From Nitrososphaerota archaeon (GTDB taxonomy: Archaea; Thermoproteota; Nitrososphaeria_A; Caldarchaeales; JAVZCJ01), in the NCBI GenBank assembly GCA_038817485.1, contig JAWAZL010000006.1, positions 1 to 58,302 on the forward strand: a stretch of 58,302 nt of DNA, given 5' to 3'. The first letter of the stretch is position 1. The number at the start of each line of letters is the position of its first letter. A program made the translations under genes and the position numbers. Shown piece by piece: positions 1 through 8,448 of the stretch. The notes beneath the pieces are model-generated. The model worked only from the letters and a program-made list of their open reading frames with translations. It was not told the origin of the DNA and searched no databases.

Positions 1-454
1 AACCAAGAATAGTTAAACCAACTGCTAAACCTCTTTTATCTGGAAACCATTTTCCAGATGTGACAATAGGACAATTGTATACAATTCCAACTCCTAAACC
101 TCCAATCAAGCCATATAGAAAAACAAGGCTTAATGAAGAACTAGCAAAAGAAGCTAAAAACCATCCAAGACTAACAAAAATAGCTCCAAGCCATGTTATT
201 TTTCTTGGACCATATTTTTCAATATATTTTCCCATTGCAGGCATTGTAAGAGAAAAAACGAGAAGAAAAACAATGAATGGTAATTGTATTTCAGTTGCTG
301 TAACATTTAATCCATAAACATTTTTAAAAAGCTTCATTAAATGTACTGCTATAATACTATATGCATATATTGCTCCAAGACAAAGATTTATAATAAAACC
401 GGAAATTATAAATAACCATCTATTTTTCTTTAGTTCCATTCTTATTTTTGCCAT
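1..454 (-). CDS. MFS transporter, oxalate/formate antiporter-like (3' end outside window)
   Basis: The reverse strand from 454 down to base 1 is one open frame that runs off the window, so only the N-terminal ~151 residues are present. It begins MAKIRMELKKNRWLF and continues as several hydrophobic helices. A loop with KYGPRKITWLGA lies between helices 2 and 3, and YGLIGGLGVGIVYN follows in helix 4. These fit the major facilitator superfamily, closest in feel to the OxlT/oxalate-formate antiporter group. Substrate cannot be told from this part. A TATA-like stretch (GTATAAAAAA on the reverse strand, near 485) lies about 30 bases before the ATG, which suggests a leaderless transcript. Confidence 0.8.
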   Translation of the reverse strand, partial: MAKIRMELKKNRWLFIISGFIINLCLGAIYAYSIIAVHLMKLFKNVYGLNVTATEIQLPFIVFLLVFSLTMPAMGKYIEKYGPRKITWLGAIFVSLGWFLASFASSSLSLVFLYGLIGGLGVGIVYNCPIVTSGKWFPDKRGLAVGLTILG

Positions 455-532
455 GATGATTATATTTTAAATGCTTCTCATTTTTTATACGATTAAGAAA
501 AAATTTAATAGATAGTAAAATATAGTCTTACC

Positions 533-1246
533 TTAATTTATTTTTTTTATTTCTTTGAACTTCTTTAAATAAAATTTTGGATCTTTATAGATTCTTGCCA
601 TTTCTTTTTCTTGCCTTAATAATTTTTTAGCATTCTCTAAAATTTCTCTTATTCTATCTGGTGGGAATTTTACAACTCCATTTATATCCATATGTACCAT
701 TTCTCCCGGCTTTACATTCATACCACCTACTGTTACTGGTACTCCAACATCTTTTATTATAAATTCTCCATGCGCAGCTGTTACACCTGTTGCAAAATAT
801 TGAACTTTTAATTTTCTAATTGCTTCTATATCTCTAATTGGACCATTTGTTACAACACCTACAACTCCTAAAGTTTTATATTGTGTAGTCATCATTTCAC
901 CAAAAAGACCAACTCTATTTGCTATTTCTTGTGGAAAATCTTGCTCAGCTACAAGAACAACTGGCTTTTTAGTATTATTTATATGCTCTAGGAGAGTAAA
1001 TTTATCTACACCAACATTATTTTCTTCTTTAATGCAAAAAATAGCTGTTGCTACATATCCAACTTTTGGTCCTAATTCAGGAAACATACATTTTATTGTA
1101 GAATCTGTATACCATTGCCCATACCATGGATCATAAAGTTTAAGACAAAGCTCAGATTTAGGATAAGTAGCTACAACATTACTTATTGTTGGAGTATCTA
1201 TTTTCTCTAATTCTTTAATAATCATTTTTTCTGAAATTTTTACCAT
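533..1246 (-). CDS. RraA-like / 4-hydroxy-4-methyl-2-oxoglutarate aldolase-fold protein
   Basis: The 237-residue protein matches the RraA/HMG aldolase-like family, with TNGPIRDIEAIRKL and the downstream VTVGGMNVKPGEMVHMD segment. Family members are metal-dependent aldolases/decarboxylases of 2-keto acids, or RNase E inhibitors in bacteria. In an archaeon a keto-acid role is more likely, but the substrate is unknown. The frame is open from a GTG at 1255. The ATG at 1246 is preferred because the GGGTGAG that contains that GTG lies at Shine-Dalgarno distance from it. The MFS transporter follows on the same strand 78 bases later and may act on the same compound. Confidence 0.75.
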   Translation of the reverse strand: MVKISEKMIIKELEKIDTPTISNVVATYPKSELCLKLYDPWYGQWYTDSTIKCMFPELGPKVGYVATAIFCIKEENNVGVDKFTLLEHINNTKKPVVLVAEQDFPQEIANRVGLFGEMMTTQYKTLGVVGVVTNGPIRDIEAIRKLKVQYFATGVTAAHGEFIIKDVGVPVTVGGMNVKPGEMVHMDINGVVKFPPDRIREILENAKKLLRQEKEMARIYKDPKFYLKKFKEIKKIN

Positions 1247-1376
1247 AAGGCTCACCCATTTTTATCCTTAACATATTTCTGAAATATTTTAAATTTTAGT
1301 TTTATATTTCTCTAATTAAGCTTTTTTCTGAAAAGCTTATAATATACTCTTGGAAGAATATAAAAAAGATTGCTTA

Positions 1377-2405
1377 ATGAAAACCATGAAAGGGAAAGAG
1401 GAAATAGAAAAATTATTAAAAGAAATAGAAAGAGAATATGGAAAAATTCCAAAAGATTTACATATAACTAGAATGCATGGTTCTTTAATTGCAATTTCAA
1501 ATGGAAAAATAATTAAATTAACAGAACCTTGTTTAAAATATTGCCCTCTTGCTTGGGAATTATACGATTTTAGTAAAGGCTTGAAAGAAGGGATAAAGAA
1601 AGGGGTTGAATTTAAAATAGAAAATTTTGGTTATTTTACTTGTAAAAGAGAATTATGTAAAGAAAGCATAGCAATACCTTATGGAGCCTCTGAAATGATG
1701 ATGTATGCTTTAATGAAAAGAGGAATAGATGCAACAGTTACTGTTTGTGATGGTGCTGGAACTGTTATAACTGATAATCCTAGTTTAGTGCAAGGAATAG
1801 GAGCAAGAATGAATGGCCTTTTTTATACTTCACCAATAAATGAAATTATAAGAAGGATAAAAGAAATGCATGGTTATGTTGTTTTTCCAGAAAAAGCAAA
1901 AATAGATCAAATTGAAGGTTTAAAAAAAGCTATTGAATTAGGTTATAAAAGAATTGCTGTAACAATAAATGGATTTGCTGGTGAGGATTTAAGTGAAATT
2001 AAGAAAATAGAAAAAGAAAATAATGTTTTAATTTTTTCTTTAATTGTTTGTACTACTGGAATTGAAAAAGAAAGAGCTGAAGAAATATCATGTTACGCAG
2101 ATTTAGCATGGAGTTGTGGTTCTTTTTTCATGCGTGAAATTGTTGGAAGAAAAGCAAGAGTACAAGTAGCAACTAAAATTCCTGTTTTTATTTTAACTGA
2201 AAAAGGAATAGATTTTTTATCATTCTATTCTTCTGAAAATTTAAAAAATTTTCTTCAAAAAGATAAAAAATATCTTATCTCTGGTTCTCATAAATTAATG
2301 AAAAATTATAGAAGAATAAAAATGGGAAATTTTGAAACTTACTTAGGTGAAATTGAAGAATTACCTATAAGAGTTGATAATGAGCCTAAACCTCTTGCTT
2401 CTTAA
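1377..2405 (+). CDS. DUF2099 family protein (methanogenesis marker protein 8-like)
   Basis: About 342 residues. The central segment VTVCDGAGTVITDNPSLVQG followed by IGARMNGL is highly characteristic of DUF2099, named methanogenesis marker protein 8 because it is found in methanogens. Several cysteines are spread through the N-terminal half (CLKYC, CKRELC) and a few more in the C-terminal half. Function is unknown. The frame is open from a TTG at 1350. A TATA-like TTATAATATA near 1337-1346 would place transcription start close to 1370, so the ATG at 1377 (or 1386) is the likelier start. No other methanogenesis gene is visible in the window, so the gene by itself does not show methanogenesis. 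Confidence 0.75.
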   Translation: MKTMKGKEEIEKLLKEIEREYGKIPKDLHITRMHGSLIAISNGKIIKLTEPCLKYCPLAWELYDFSKGLKEGIKKGVEFKIENFGYFTCKRELCKESIAIPYGASEMMMYALMKRGIDATVTVCDGAGTVITDNPSLVQGIGARMNGLFYTSPINEIIRRIKEMHGYVVFPEKAKIDQIEGLKKAIELGYKRIAVTINGFAGEDLSEIKKIEKENNVLIFSLIVCTTGIEKERAEEISCYADLAWSCGSFFMREIVGRKARVQVATKIPVFILTEKGIDFLSFYSSENLKNFLQKDKKYLISGSHKLMKNYRRIKMGNFETYLGEIEELPIRVDNEPKPLAS

Positions 2406-2532
2406 TATTATTTAGAAAACTATTTTTAAGAGAATAATTGAAATAGATAGGCATTAATATAATAGTAAAAATGAATATTTTGTATGAATTTTCTATTTTT
2501 ATTAGAAATGCTTTTAATTAATAAGTAAAGAT

Positions 2533-2934
2533 TTAGCATTTTATAATTTGCTTAATTATTTTTTCTATTTCATTTCTTTCTTTCTCTCCTTTTAATTTAC
2601 TACTATCAATTCTAAGAACATTAAATCCAATTCTCTTGAACCATTTATCTCTTCTTTCATCTTTAATCTTTGCTTGTTTAAAGAAATTATGCCAAATACT
2701 TCCATTTATTTCGATTATTAAATGCCATTTTGGTAAAAAGAAATCAACCCAAAAATATCCTCTCTTTTTATCATTTCTAAATCTATAATTATGAAAGAAA
2801 TCTCTATCTTTCTCTAAACCAATTTTAAATAAAATTTCTTCTAAAATTTTCTCTTCTTGAGTATATTTTCCAGCTTTAACATATCTTCTCATTACATCTT
2901 TTACAAAATTACTAAATATTTTTGATTTACTCAT
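2533..2934 (-). CDS. DUF559/Vsr-like endonuclease-fold protein
   Basis: 133 residues with the core WVDFFLPKWHLIIEINGSIWH followed by KDERRDKWFKRIGFNVLRID, the usual layout of DUF559 and very-short-patch-repair-like nucleases (PD-(D/E)XK fold). The acidic residues of VDFFLP and IIEING would be the metal ligands, and the His after the second could correspond to the Vsr histidine. It stands alone with no methyltransferase beside it, so a mismatch-repair or defence role cannot be assigned. The ATG start is clear. Confidence 0.7.
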   Translation of the reverse strand: MSKSKIFSNFVKDVMRRYVKAGKYTQEEKILEEILFKIGLEKDRDFFHNYRFRNDKKRGYFWVDFFLPKWHLIIEINGSIWHNFFKQAKIKDERRDKWFKRIGFNVLRIDSSKLKGEKERNEIEKIIKQIIKC

Positions 2935-3004
2935 TTTTATTTTTCATAATTAAATTGGTAAATTTAAACTTTAATTTTTTATTTATTAAAATTATTTAAG
3001 AATT

Positions 3005-3586
3005 TTAATTAGGAAGTATACGTATTCCTAAAAAGCTTCCAATATATCCGCATATATAAAATTGAATTAATAATGTGCACCAACATATTGGAATAAAAAA
3101 TATTGCTTTTGTACGAAAGCAACCAGATATAAGTGCTAATATGTCAACTGGAAAACCAGGAATAATGCTAAATAACACACATAATTTATAACCATTTTTA
3201 TTCCAGCTTTCAACATATTTATTAAACAATTCTTCACCCACTTTCTTTTTTACATAATATTCTCCAAAAAACCAAGCAGGAATATAGCTCGTTAATACTC
3301 CTATTGTGTATCCTGTAGCAGATATTAAAGCTAATTTTAAAATATCTAAGCCAAAACTTGCTGCTGAAGCAACAATTATTGGGCTTCCAAATGGAATTAT
3401 ACTTCCAGCTATTATTGTTGAAATAAAAATACCAAAATAACCATAATTTTGGATTAATGCTTTTATTCTTCTTAAAAATTCTGGATTTGCTCCACTTAAC
3501 CATGAAGCTAAAGTTAAAATTAATAATGCTAAAATTATTCCTGCAATTATGAAAGCTTTTGCTTTTAAAAATAAGCTTTTTCCCAT
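3005..3586 (-). CDS. VTT-domain (SNARE-associated / DedA-like) membrane protein
   Basis: 193 residues with an N-terminal membrane helix (residues ~12-30), then the VTT core: a glycine-rich re-entrant region (GIFISTIIAGSIIPFGSPII) and a second one near IIPGFPVDILALISGCF. The family (DedA, TMEM41/VMP1, TVP38) includes lipid scramblases and transporters. The PGFPVD segment matches the conserved second re-entrant loop. The gene is monocistronic and divergent from the downstream glyA gene. The family assignment is good but the substrate is unknown. Confidence 0.75.
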   Translation of the reverse strand: MGKSLFLKAKAFIIAGIILALLILTLASWLSGANPEFLRRIKALIQNYGYFGIFISTIIAGSIIPFGSPIIVASAASFGLDILKLALISATGYTIGVLTSYIPAWFFGEYYVKKKVGEELFNKYVESWNKNGYKLCVLFSIIPGFPVDILALISGCFRTKAIFFIPICWCTLLIQFYICGYIGSFLGIRILPN

Positions 3587-3705
3587 ATTATTTTCACTAT
3601 TTTTTCTTTTTATAATTTAATTAAAATTTAAAAGTTTTTCTAATTTTAGAAAAAGTATATATTTACTAAATAATTAGAAAAATAAAATAACTAGAAGTGA
3701 GGAAT

Positions 3706-5046
3706 TTGAAAGAAATTTTAGAGATTGCTATTGAATTAATTGAAGCTACTAAAGCTCATGAACATTATCGAGATATAGAATGTATAAACCTTATAGCAAG
3801 TGAAGGAATTAAATCTCCAGCTGTTAAAGAAATGCTTAAGCTTTCTATGGATCTTGAAAGTAGATATGCTGAAGGAGAAAATGATATTGAAGGACATGTT
3901 AAAGTAAGATATTATCAAGGTCAAAAGTATATAACAAAAATTGAAAATTGTGCAGTAGATTTAATTAAAAATTTATTTAAATGCAATTGGGCTGATGTAC
4001 GCTTAGTTTCAGGGACTCATGCAAATTTAGCAACTTTTAAAGGGCTTTCTTTAGCAACAGGAAATAAGAAAATGATTGCACCACCACTTAGTTGTGGAGC
4101 ACATATATCTCATGATTATACTGGATTAGCAGGAAGAGTTTTAGGATTAGAAGTAATAGATCATGCTTATGATATAAATGAAATGAATATAGATGTTGAT
4201 AATTCTATTCAAATAATAAAAGCAGTTAAACCTGGAATAGTTACTCTTGGTGGAAGTTTATTTCTCTTTCCACATCCAATTAAAGAATTGAAAGAAATTA
4301 CTGAAAAAGTAGGTGCGTACATAGTTTATGATGCAGCTCATGTTTTAGGATTAATAGCTGGGGGAGAATTCCAAGACCCACTTAAGGAAGGAGCAGATTT
4401 TGTAACATCTTCAACTCATAAAACTTTTCCAGGCCCTCAAGGTGGCCTTATAATTGCGAATGCTAAAGATGATAAAATGAAAAATGCTATAAGGTGGGTT
4501 CAATATGCAATATTTCCATTAAGTACTTCTAATACACATTTAGCTAGGTTACCAGCTTTAGGAATTGCAGCTCTTGAATTAAAAATTTTTGGTAAAGAAT
4601 TAGCTAAACAAACTGTTAAGAATGCTCAAACAGCTGGACAATACTTGTATGAAAAAGGAATTAAAGTTCTTGGTGAGAAAAAAGGTTTTACAATGTCTCA
4701 TCAAATAGCTATAGATGTTAGAGAATATGGTGGTGGTAAAAAAATTGCTCAAGAATTAGAAGAAGCTAATATAATTGTAAATAAGAATTTATTACCATAT
4801 GATGATCAAAATAATCGTGATAATCCATCTGGTATAAGAATTGGTTTTCAAGATGTAACACGTAGAGGATTTAAAGAAAGTGATATTAAATATCTTTGTG
4901 ACTTAATGATAAGTATCATAAAAGGTAAACGTGAACCTAAAGAAATTAAAGAAGAAGTTATAGCTTTCAAGAAGCAATTTAATAAAATAGAATATGGGTT
5001 TAATAGTATTGAAGAAGCTATAAAATATTTAAGAATAAATCTTTAG
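3706..5046 (+). CDS. glyA: Serine hydroxymethyltransferase
   Basis: PLP-dependent interconversion of serine and glycine with a one-carbon carrier (tetrahydrofolate or a pterin). The PLP-lysine motif is intact as TSSTHKTFPGPQGG, and the YDAAHVLGL segment carries the Asp and His that contact the cofactor. Other landmarks are INLIASE near the N-terminus and SGTHANLA. Length (about 447 aa) is normal for the archaeal family. The frame opens at GTG 3697. TTG 3706 is preferred because GTGAGG lies just upstream as a ribosome site. The 3' end overlaps a small reverse-strand ORF. Confidence 0.93.
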   Translation: MKEILEIAIELIEATKAHEHYRDIECINLIASEGIKSPAVKEMLKLSMDLESRYAEGENDIEGHVKVRYYQGQKYITKIENCAVDLIKNLFKCNWADVRLVSGTHANLATFKGLSLATGNKKMIAPPLSCGAHISHDYTGLAGRVLGLEVIDHAYDINEMNIDVDNSIQIIKAVKPGIVTLGGSLFLFPHPIKELKEITEKVGAYIVYDAAHVLGLIAGGEFQDPLKEGADFVTSSTHKTFPGPQGGLIIANAKDDKMKNAIRWVQYAIFPLSTSNTHLARLPALGIAALELKIFGKELAKQTVKNAQTAGQYLYEKGIKVLGEKKGFTMSHQIAIDVREYGGGKKIAQELEEANIIVNKNLLPYDDQNNRDNPSGIRIGFQDVTRRGFKESDIKYLCDLMISIIKGKREPKEIKEEVIAFKKQFNKIEYGFNSIEEAIKYLRINL

Positions 5047-5199
5047 AAAATTTTTATTTTTCCCATTTTTAATAAATTTTTCATAGAATTCTTCAACTTT
5101 TGGAACAACTGCAGTAAAATAATTTAAACCAATTGAAGTAAAAGCTACATCTATAATCATTAAAACTACATTTCCATTCATCTTTCTGTTCTTAAACAT
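5029..5199 (-). CDS. Candidate small membrane protein, 56 aa
   Basis: A short ORF on the reverse strand starts at ATG 5199 (second ATG at 5181) and ends 18 bases inside the glyA 3' end. The product has a hydrophobic central helix (VVLMIIDVAFTSIGLNYFTA) followed by a charged tail, VVPKVEEFYEKFIKNG. Amphipathic, lysine-rich ends around a single membrane helix look like a real small protein rather than random AT-rich translation. No family is recognised and no clear ribosome site is seen. This fills the 5047-5341 gap, where nothing else was found. Confidence 0.4.
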   Translation of the reverse strand: MFKNRKMNGNVVLMIIDVAFTSIGLNYFTAVVPKVEEFYEKFIKNGKNKNFLKIYS

Positions 5200-5341
5200 C
5201 TTTCACAATATTCTTTTAATCCAGGAAATTTTTTTCATATAATTATCGATTATATTTTTAAAAGAAGATTTTCAATTTCCATAAGAATTCATTTTTATAA
5301 TTTCAACTTTTAAAATAAAATGTTTTCTCAATGTTTTTACC

Positions 5342-5818
5342 TCATTCTTCTAAAATAAGAGAAGTATGATATTCTCCACCATCAGTTGTACGAATTGTTA
5401 TGTCCATCTTTTGTCCAGCGGATACTGCAGAGAATGGAATAACTATTTTTATTGCTCCACATTCTCCAGGTTCTACTGGTAAATGTGTTTTTTCATTTGA
5501 AGGATCTAAATCACAATCTGTCTTTTCATTACTTAAGGATACTATCGTTCCGGGTGCAAAAATTTTAAATGGTTTTCCATTTATTTCTATATTACATATT
5601 CTCAAAATTGTATTTCCAGTATTTTTAAAATTAATAAATATGTAGAAATCATTAATTTTCTTCTCACTCCATACACTTAAAATTTCTATCTTCTTAACAC
5701 TCGTATATTTTTCAGTAATTCCAGATATCCAATAAACTACAGCAATTGTAATAACTATGCAAATTGAAACTAAAATCACTGTTACTAGTATTTTACTTAT
5801 CCCTTTATTTTTATACAT
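5342..5818 (-). CDS. Type IV pilin-like secreted protein
   Basis: 158 residues beginning MYKNKGISKILVTVIL, a short positively charged leader followed by one long hydrophobic helix (to about residue 32). This is the form of archaeal type IV pilins/archaellins processed by a prepilin peptidase after KNKG. The rest is a beta-rich domain with NTGNTILRI and a C-terminal GGEYHTSL, typical of archaeal pilin-like DUF families. No pilus assembly ATPase is nearby. A similar protein lies at 7953-8447 on the other strand. Confidence 0.65.
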   Translation of the reverse strand: MYKNKGISKILVTVILVSICIVITIAVVYWISGITEKYTSVKKIEILSVWSEKKINDFYIFINFKNTGNTILRICNIEINGKPFKIFAPGTIVSLSNEKTDCDLDPSNEKTHLPVEPGECGAIKIVIPFSAVSAGQKMDITIRTTDGGEYHTSLILEE

Positions 5819-6076
5819 ATTCTTTCTCTCTTAAAAATACTTAATTTTAAAAGAATGATATTAAAATTTATTAAAATAGTAAAAAATAAAATAATTATTA
5901 GAAAAGGGAATTTAATAAAATCTATCAAATATTCCCCTCTTTCTATTCTTTAATTATAATGAGAAAATGAAAATATATAAATTTACCTTTTTTGCTAACA
6001 GGTAATTTCTAAAGATAAAAGTAAATATTTAAGACTCTTAAAAATTTAATTTTTAATAATGGAATATTCTAAAACT

Positions 6077-7306
6077 CTAAAATAAATATTCTTCTTTTTT
6101 TATTCTTTCTTTAAGTATTTCTTTTGCATATTTCTCTATTTCTTTTATATTCTTTAATTCAAGAGAAGAATCGTATGCATCTTTAATAGCATTAATATAT
6201 TTTTCTATCATAGGAATTATTTTATCTTCTTTTAATTCCTGAATTTCAATTTTTCCAATAAATTTAATTAATATGCGAGCTATTTCTATATCTAATTTAA
6301 CATCATATTTTCTATTTATTTTTCCTACCAATTCACTTAATCGCTTTATATCGTCCATTACTTCAGGCATTATATCCGAAAAACTATCCAATTCTTCTTT
6401 TTCTTTAATATTTAAAATTCTCCATAAAGAATCATTAAATTGTTTCCATCTCATTCTTTTTTCAATATTTTCAATAAATTTTTGAGAACTTTTATAAATT
6501 GTATAGTAATGCATAGCATTCCAAAGAGAATATATTGATTTACTTCTGATAATAATATCTTTAGGAGATATGTCAATACTAGAAATGAAAGAATCTTCTG
6601 AAAAAGGAACTATTGAAAAGATTGTGAAACTCTCCTTTTTAATAAGAAATTTAATTCTAATATTTTTTTCTAAAATAGATTTAATTTTTTTCAATAATGA
6701 GGATAAATCTTCACTCACTCTAATAGGTAAACTAAATTCATATGCTTTTCTGCATAAGCTATCATCTGCACCCATTATTTCATTCCAAACATTAATCAAT
6801 ATAGATACATACTTATTTATAAGAGAAAATTTTTCATTTATTGATAAATTTCTTGAATCAAATTTTAATATAATAGAATCCCCTAAATAATCTGAAATTA
6901 AACTTATATCTACATCTTCTCTTTTTGAAAAATCTTCAATTATTTTAACAGCTTTTCCATGAATAAAATCTATTAAATTTTCATAAATTTTACTTTTTAA
7001 TTCTTTAATAGCTTCACTTTTACTTTCTTCTTTAATTTCCATTAAAGCTATATTTGAAACAATTTCTTTTTCATTAAAAAGAAGGTTTGATTCAATATAC
7101 ACGATATCTTCAAATGTTTCATATATTGAAAATATTGGCCCCCTTGTAATTGGATAAATTTCCCATTTTCTATTTTTAGTATAGCGAAAATTTTTCTCCC
7201 ATGGAAAAGTAATGTCACTCATATATGCTACACATTTGCTTCCTAAGATATTTTCCAGCATTTTTTTAACATCTAAAACAAGAATTTCATCTGCTTCTAT
7301 TCTCAA
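6077..7306 (-). CDS. Hypothetical protein, 409 aa
   Basis: No family recognised. The protein is rich in Ile, Lys and Glu with long amphipathic helices, especially residues ~270-409, and a mixed alpha/beta N-terminal half. No signal peptide, membrane span or metal-binding pattern is visible. The start is TTG at 7306 with a strong GGGGAGG ribosome site. It overlaps the upstream gene (7287-7715) by 20 bases, so the two are translationally coupled and probably act together. Confidence 0.6.
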   Translation of the reverse strand: MRIEADEILVLDVKKMLENILGSKCVAYMSDITFPWEKNFRYTKNRKWEIYPITRGPIFSIYETFEDIVYIESNLLFNEKEIVSNIALMEIKEESKSEAIKELKSKIYENLIDFIHGKAVKIIEDFSKREDVDISLISDYLGDSIILKFDSRNLSINEKFSLINKYVSILINVWNEIMGADDSLCRKAYEFSLPIRVSEDLSSLLKKIKSILEKNIRIKFLIKKESFTIFSIVPFSEDSFISSIDISPKDIIIRSKSIYSLWNAMHYYTIYKSSQKFIENIEKRMRWKQFNDSLWRILNIKEKEELDSFSDIMPEVMDDIKRLSELVGKINRKYDVKLDIEIARILIKFIGKIEIQELKEDKIIPMIEKYINAIKDAYDSSLELKNIKEIEKYAKEILKERIKKEEYLF

Positions 7307-7715
7307 ATACTTCCTCCCCTTTTATATATCTAAAAACAAGTTCTGCTGCGATAGCTCTAGCTTTTCTAACAAATTTTGAAATTGTAATAGCAATAGAATA
7401 CATCCAAGTTTCATCTGAATAATCTGAATAAATAATCCCATTATTTAAATCATTTATAATTCCAGGATTTGCATTAAATATTTCTTCAGATATTCTGAAA
7501 TAAAATCTTAAAATATTTTCAAATGTATCTTGATTAAAAACTTTAATACAATTTTTTTCTCCTGCAATCATTTCTTCATCTGTTAAATAATTATAAAGAG
7601 AATCGATTATATGAAATCCAAATTTTCCAGATAAAGAATATAGATAATCGTTTGAGCCAATTTTTGCAGCATCTATAATTTTTCCATTTTTTTCTATTAA
7701 TACATACCAACTCAA
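7287..7715 (-). CDS. Hypothetical protein, 142 aa
   Basis: No family recognised. The N-terminus reads as two short beta strands (SWYVLIEKNGKIIDAAKIG), followed by helices and YRYIKGEEVFE-like charged sequence at the C-terminus. It starts with TTG and overlaps the following 409-aa gene by 20 bases. The pair lies between two pilin-like genes. The small first gene with a strand pair and the large helical second gene may form a complex, but no function can be given. Confidence 0.55.
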   Translation of the reverse strand: MSWYVLIEKNGKIIDAAKIGSNDYLYSLSGKFGFHIIDSLYNYLTDEEMIAGEKNCIKVFNQDTFENILRFYFRISEEIFNANPGIINDLNNGIIYSDYSDETWMYSIAITISKFVRKARAIAAELVFRYIKGEEVFENRSR

Positions 7716-7952
7716 TAGATAAGCACCGTTCTATAATCTTATTTTCAAAAAAAAGCACATTATTACTATTACAAAGTAATTTATAAATGTATTTAAATTA
7801 TGACTATAAAAAAATTAATAATTTTCTATACGGTTTTTTTATTTTCTCCATTTTTTAAAATATTACTTTATGAAAGAAAAATTTTTATAGAAAAAACTTT
7901 TTTTGAAGAAAAAATATTATATAGTAGTTTTAATTTATAGATATTAGAAAAA

Positions 7953-8447
7953 TTGATTAAACAATATAATGCTATAAGTCGGATAACTTCTACGCTAATA
8001 ATAGTATCTTTATTAGTGACTATTCTACTTATAACTCAAATATACCTAAGTAAAGGTGCTACTATAATCTTTGCTGGAATAAATGAAATAGAATTAAAAA
8101 ATACATGGATGAATAAAACAGCTTCAGGAGATTTTTATTTTAATTTAAAAGTTAGTAATATTGGCTCAGTTAATATTTATATTAAAGATATTAAAATAAA
8201 TGATAAATCTTATAAAGATTTTCATTCAAATGTAACAGTATACATATTTTATAGTAATAGAAAAATGGAAATTTTTAATAAAGAAAATCAAATACTTCCA
8301 TTAATAACTCCTGGAGATTATATCATAGTAGGAGTTAAAATACCTTATAATCCAAAACTTGAAGGAGAAAAAATAAGTGTTGGAGTACTTACTTCAAGAG
8401 GACAATATGATATAACTTTAACTCTTACATTTAAAGAATATACTTAA
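7953..8447 (+). CDS. Type IV pilin-like secreted protein
   Basis: 164 residues. After IKQYNAISRITS comes a hydrophobic helix (TLIIVSLLVTILLITQIYL), then a beta-rich extracellular domain (FNLKVSNIGSVNIYIKDI and later KISVGVLTSRGQYDITLTL). The layout is the same as the protein at 5342-5818: N-terminal helix, then a NIG-containing strand, then a closing strand with T-rich sequence. The start is TTG 7953. An AATATTATATAG TATA-like box near 7913-7924 supports transcription starting just upstream. The canonical prepilin cleavage motif is weak, so a simple anchored surface protein is an alternative. Confidence 0.55.
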   Translation: MIKQYNAISRITSTLIIVSLLVTILLITQIYLSKGATIIFAGINEIELKNTWMNKTASGDFYFNLKVSNIGSVNIYIKDIKINDKSYKDFHSNVTVYIFYSNRKMEIFNKENQILPLITPGDYIIVGVKIPYNPKLEGEKISVGVLTSRGQYDITLTLTFKEYT

Positions 8448-8448
8448 G

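Noticed and set aside
60-317. 85-aa forward ORF at the window start
   Set aside because: It is antisense to the MFS transporter that reads clearly on the reverse strand.
5906-5936. GGGAAT/ATTCCC hairpin between the pilin-like and 409-aa genes
   Set aside because: Only a 6-bp stem with a 19-base loop; too weak to call a terminator in AT-rich sequence.
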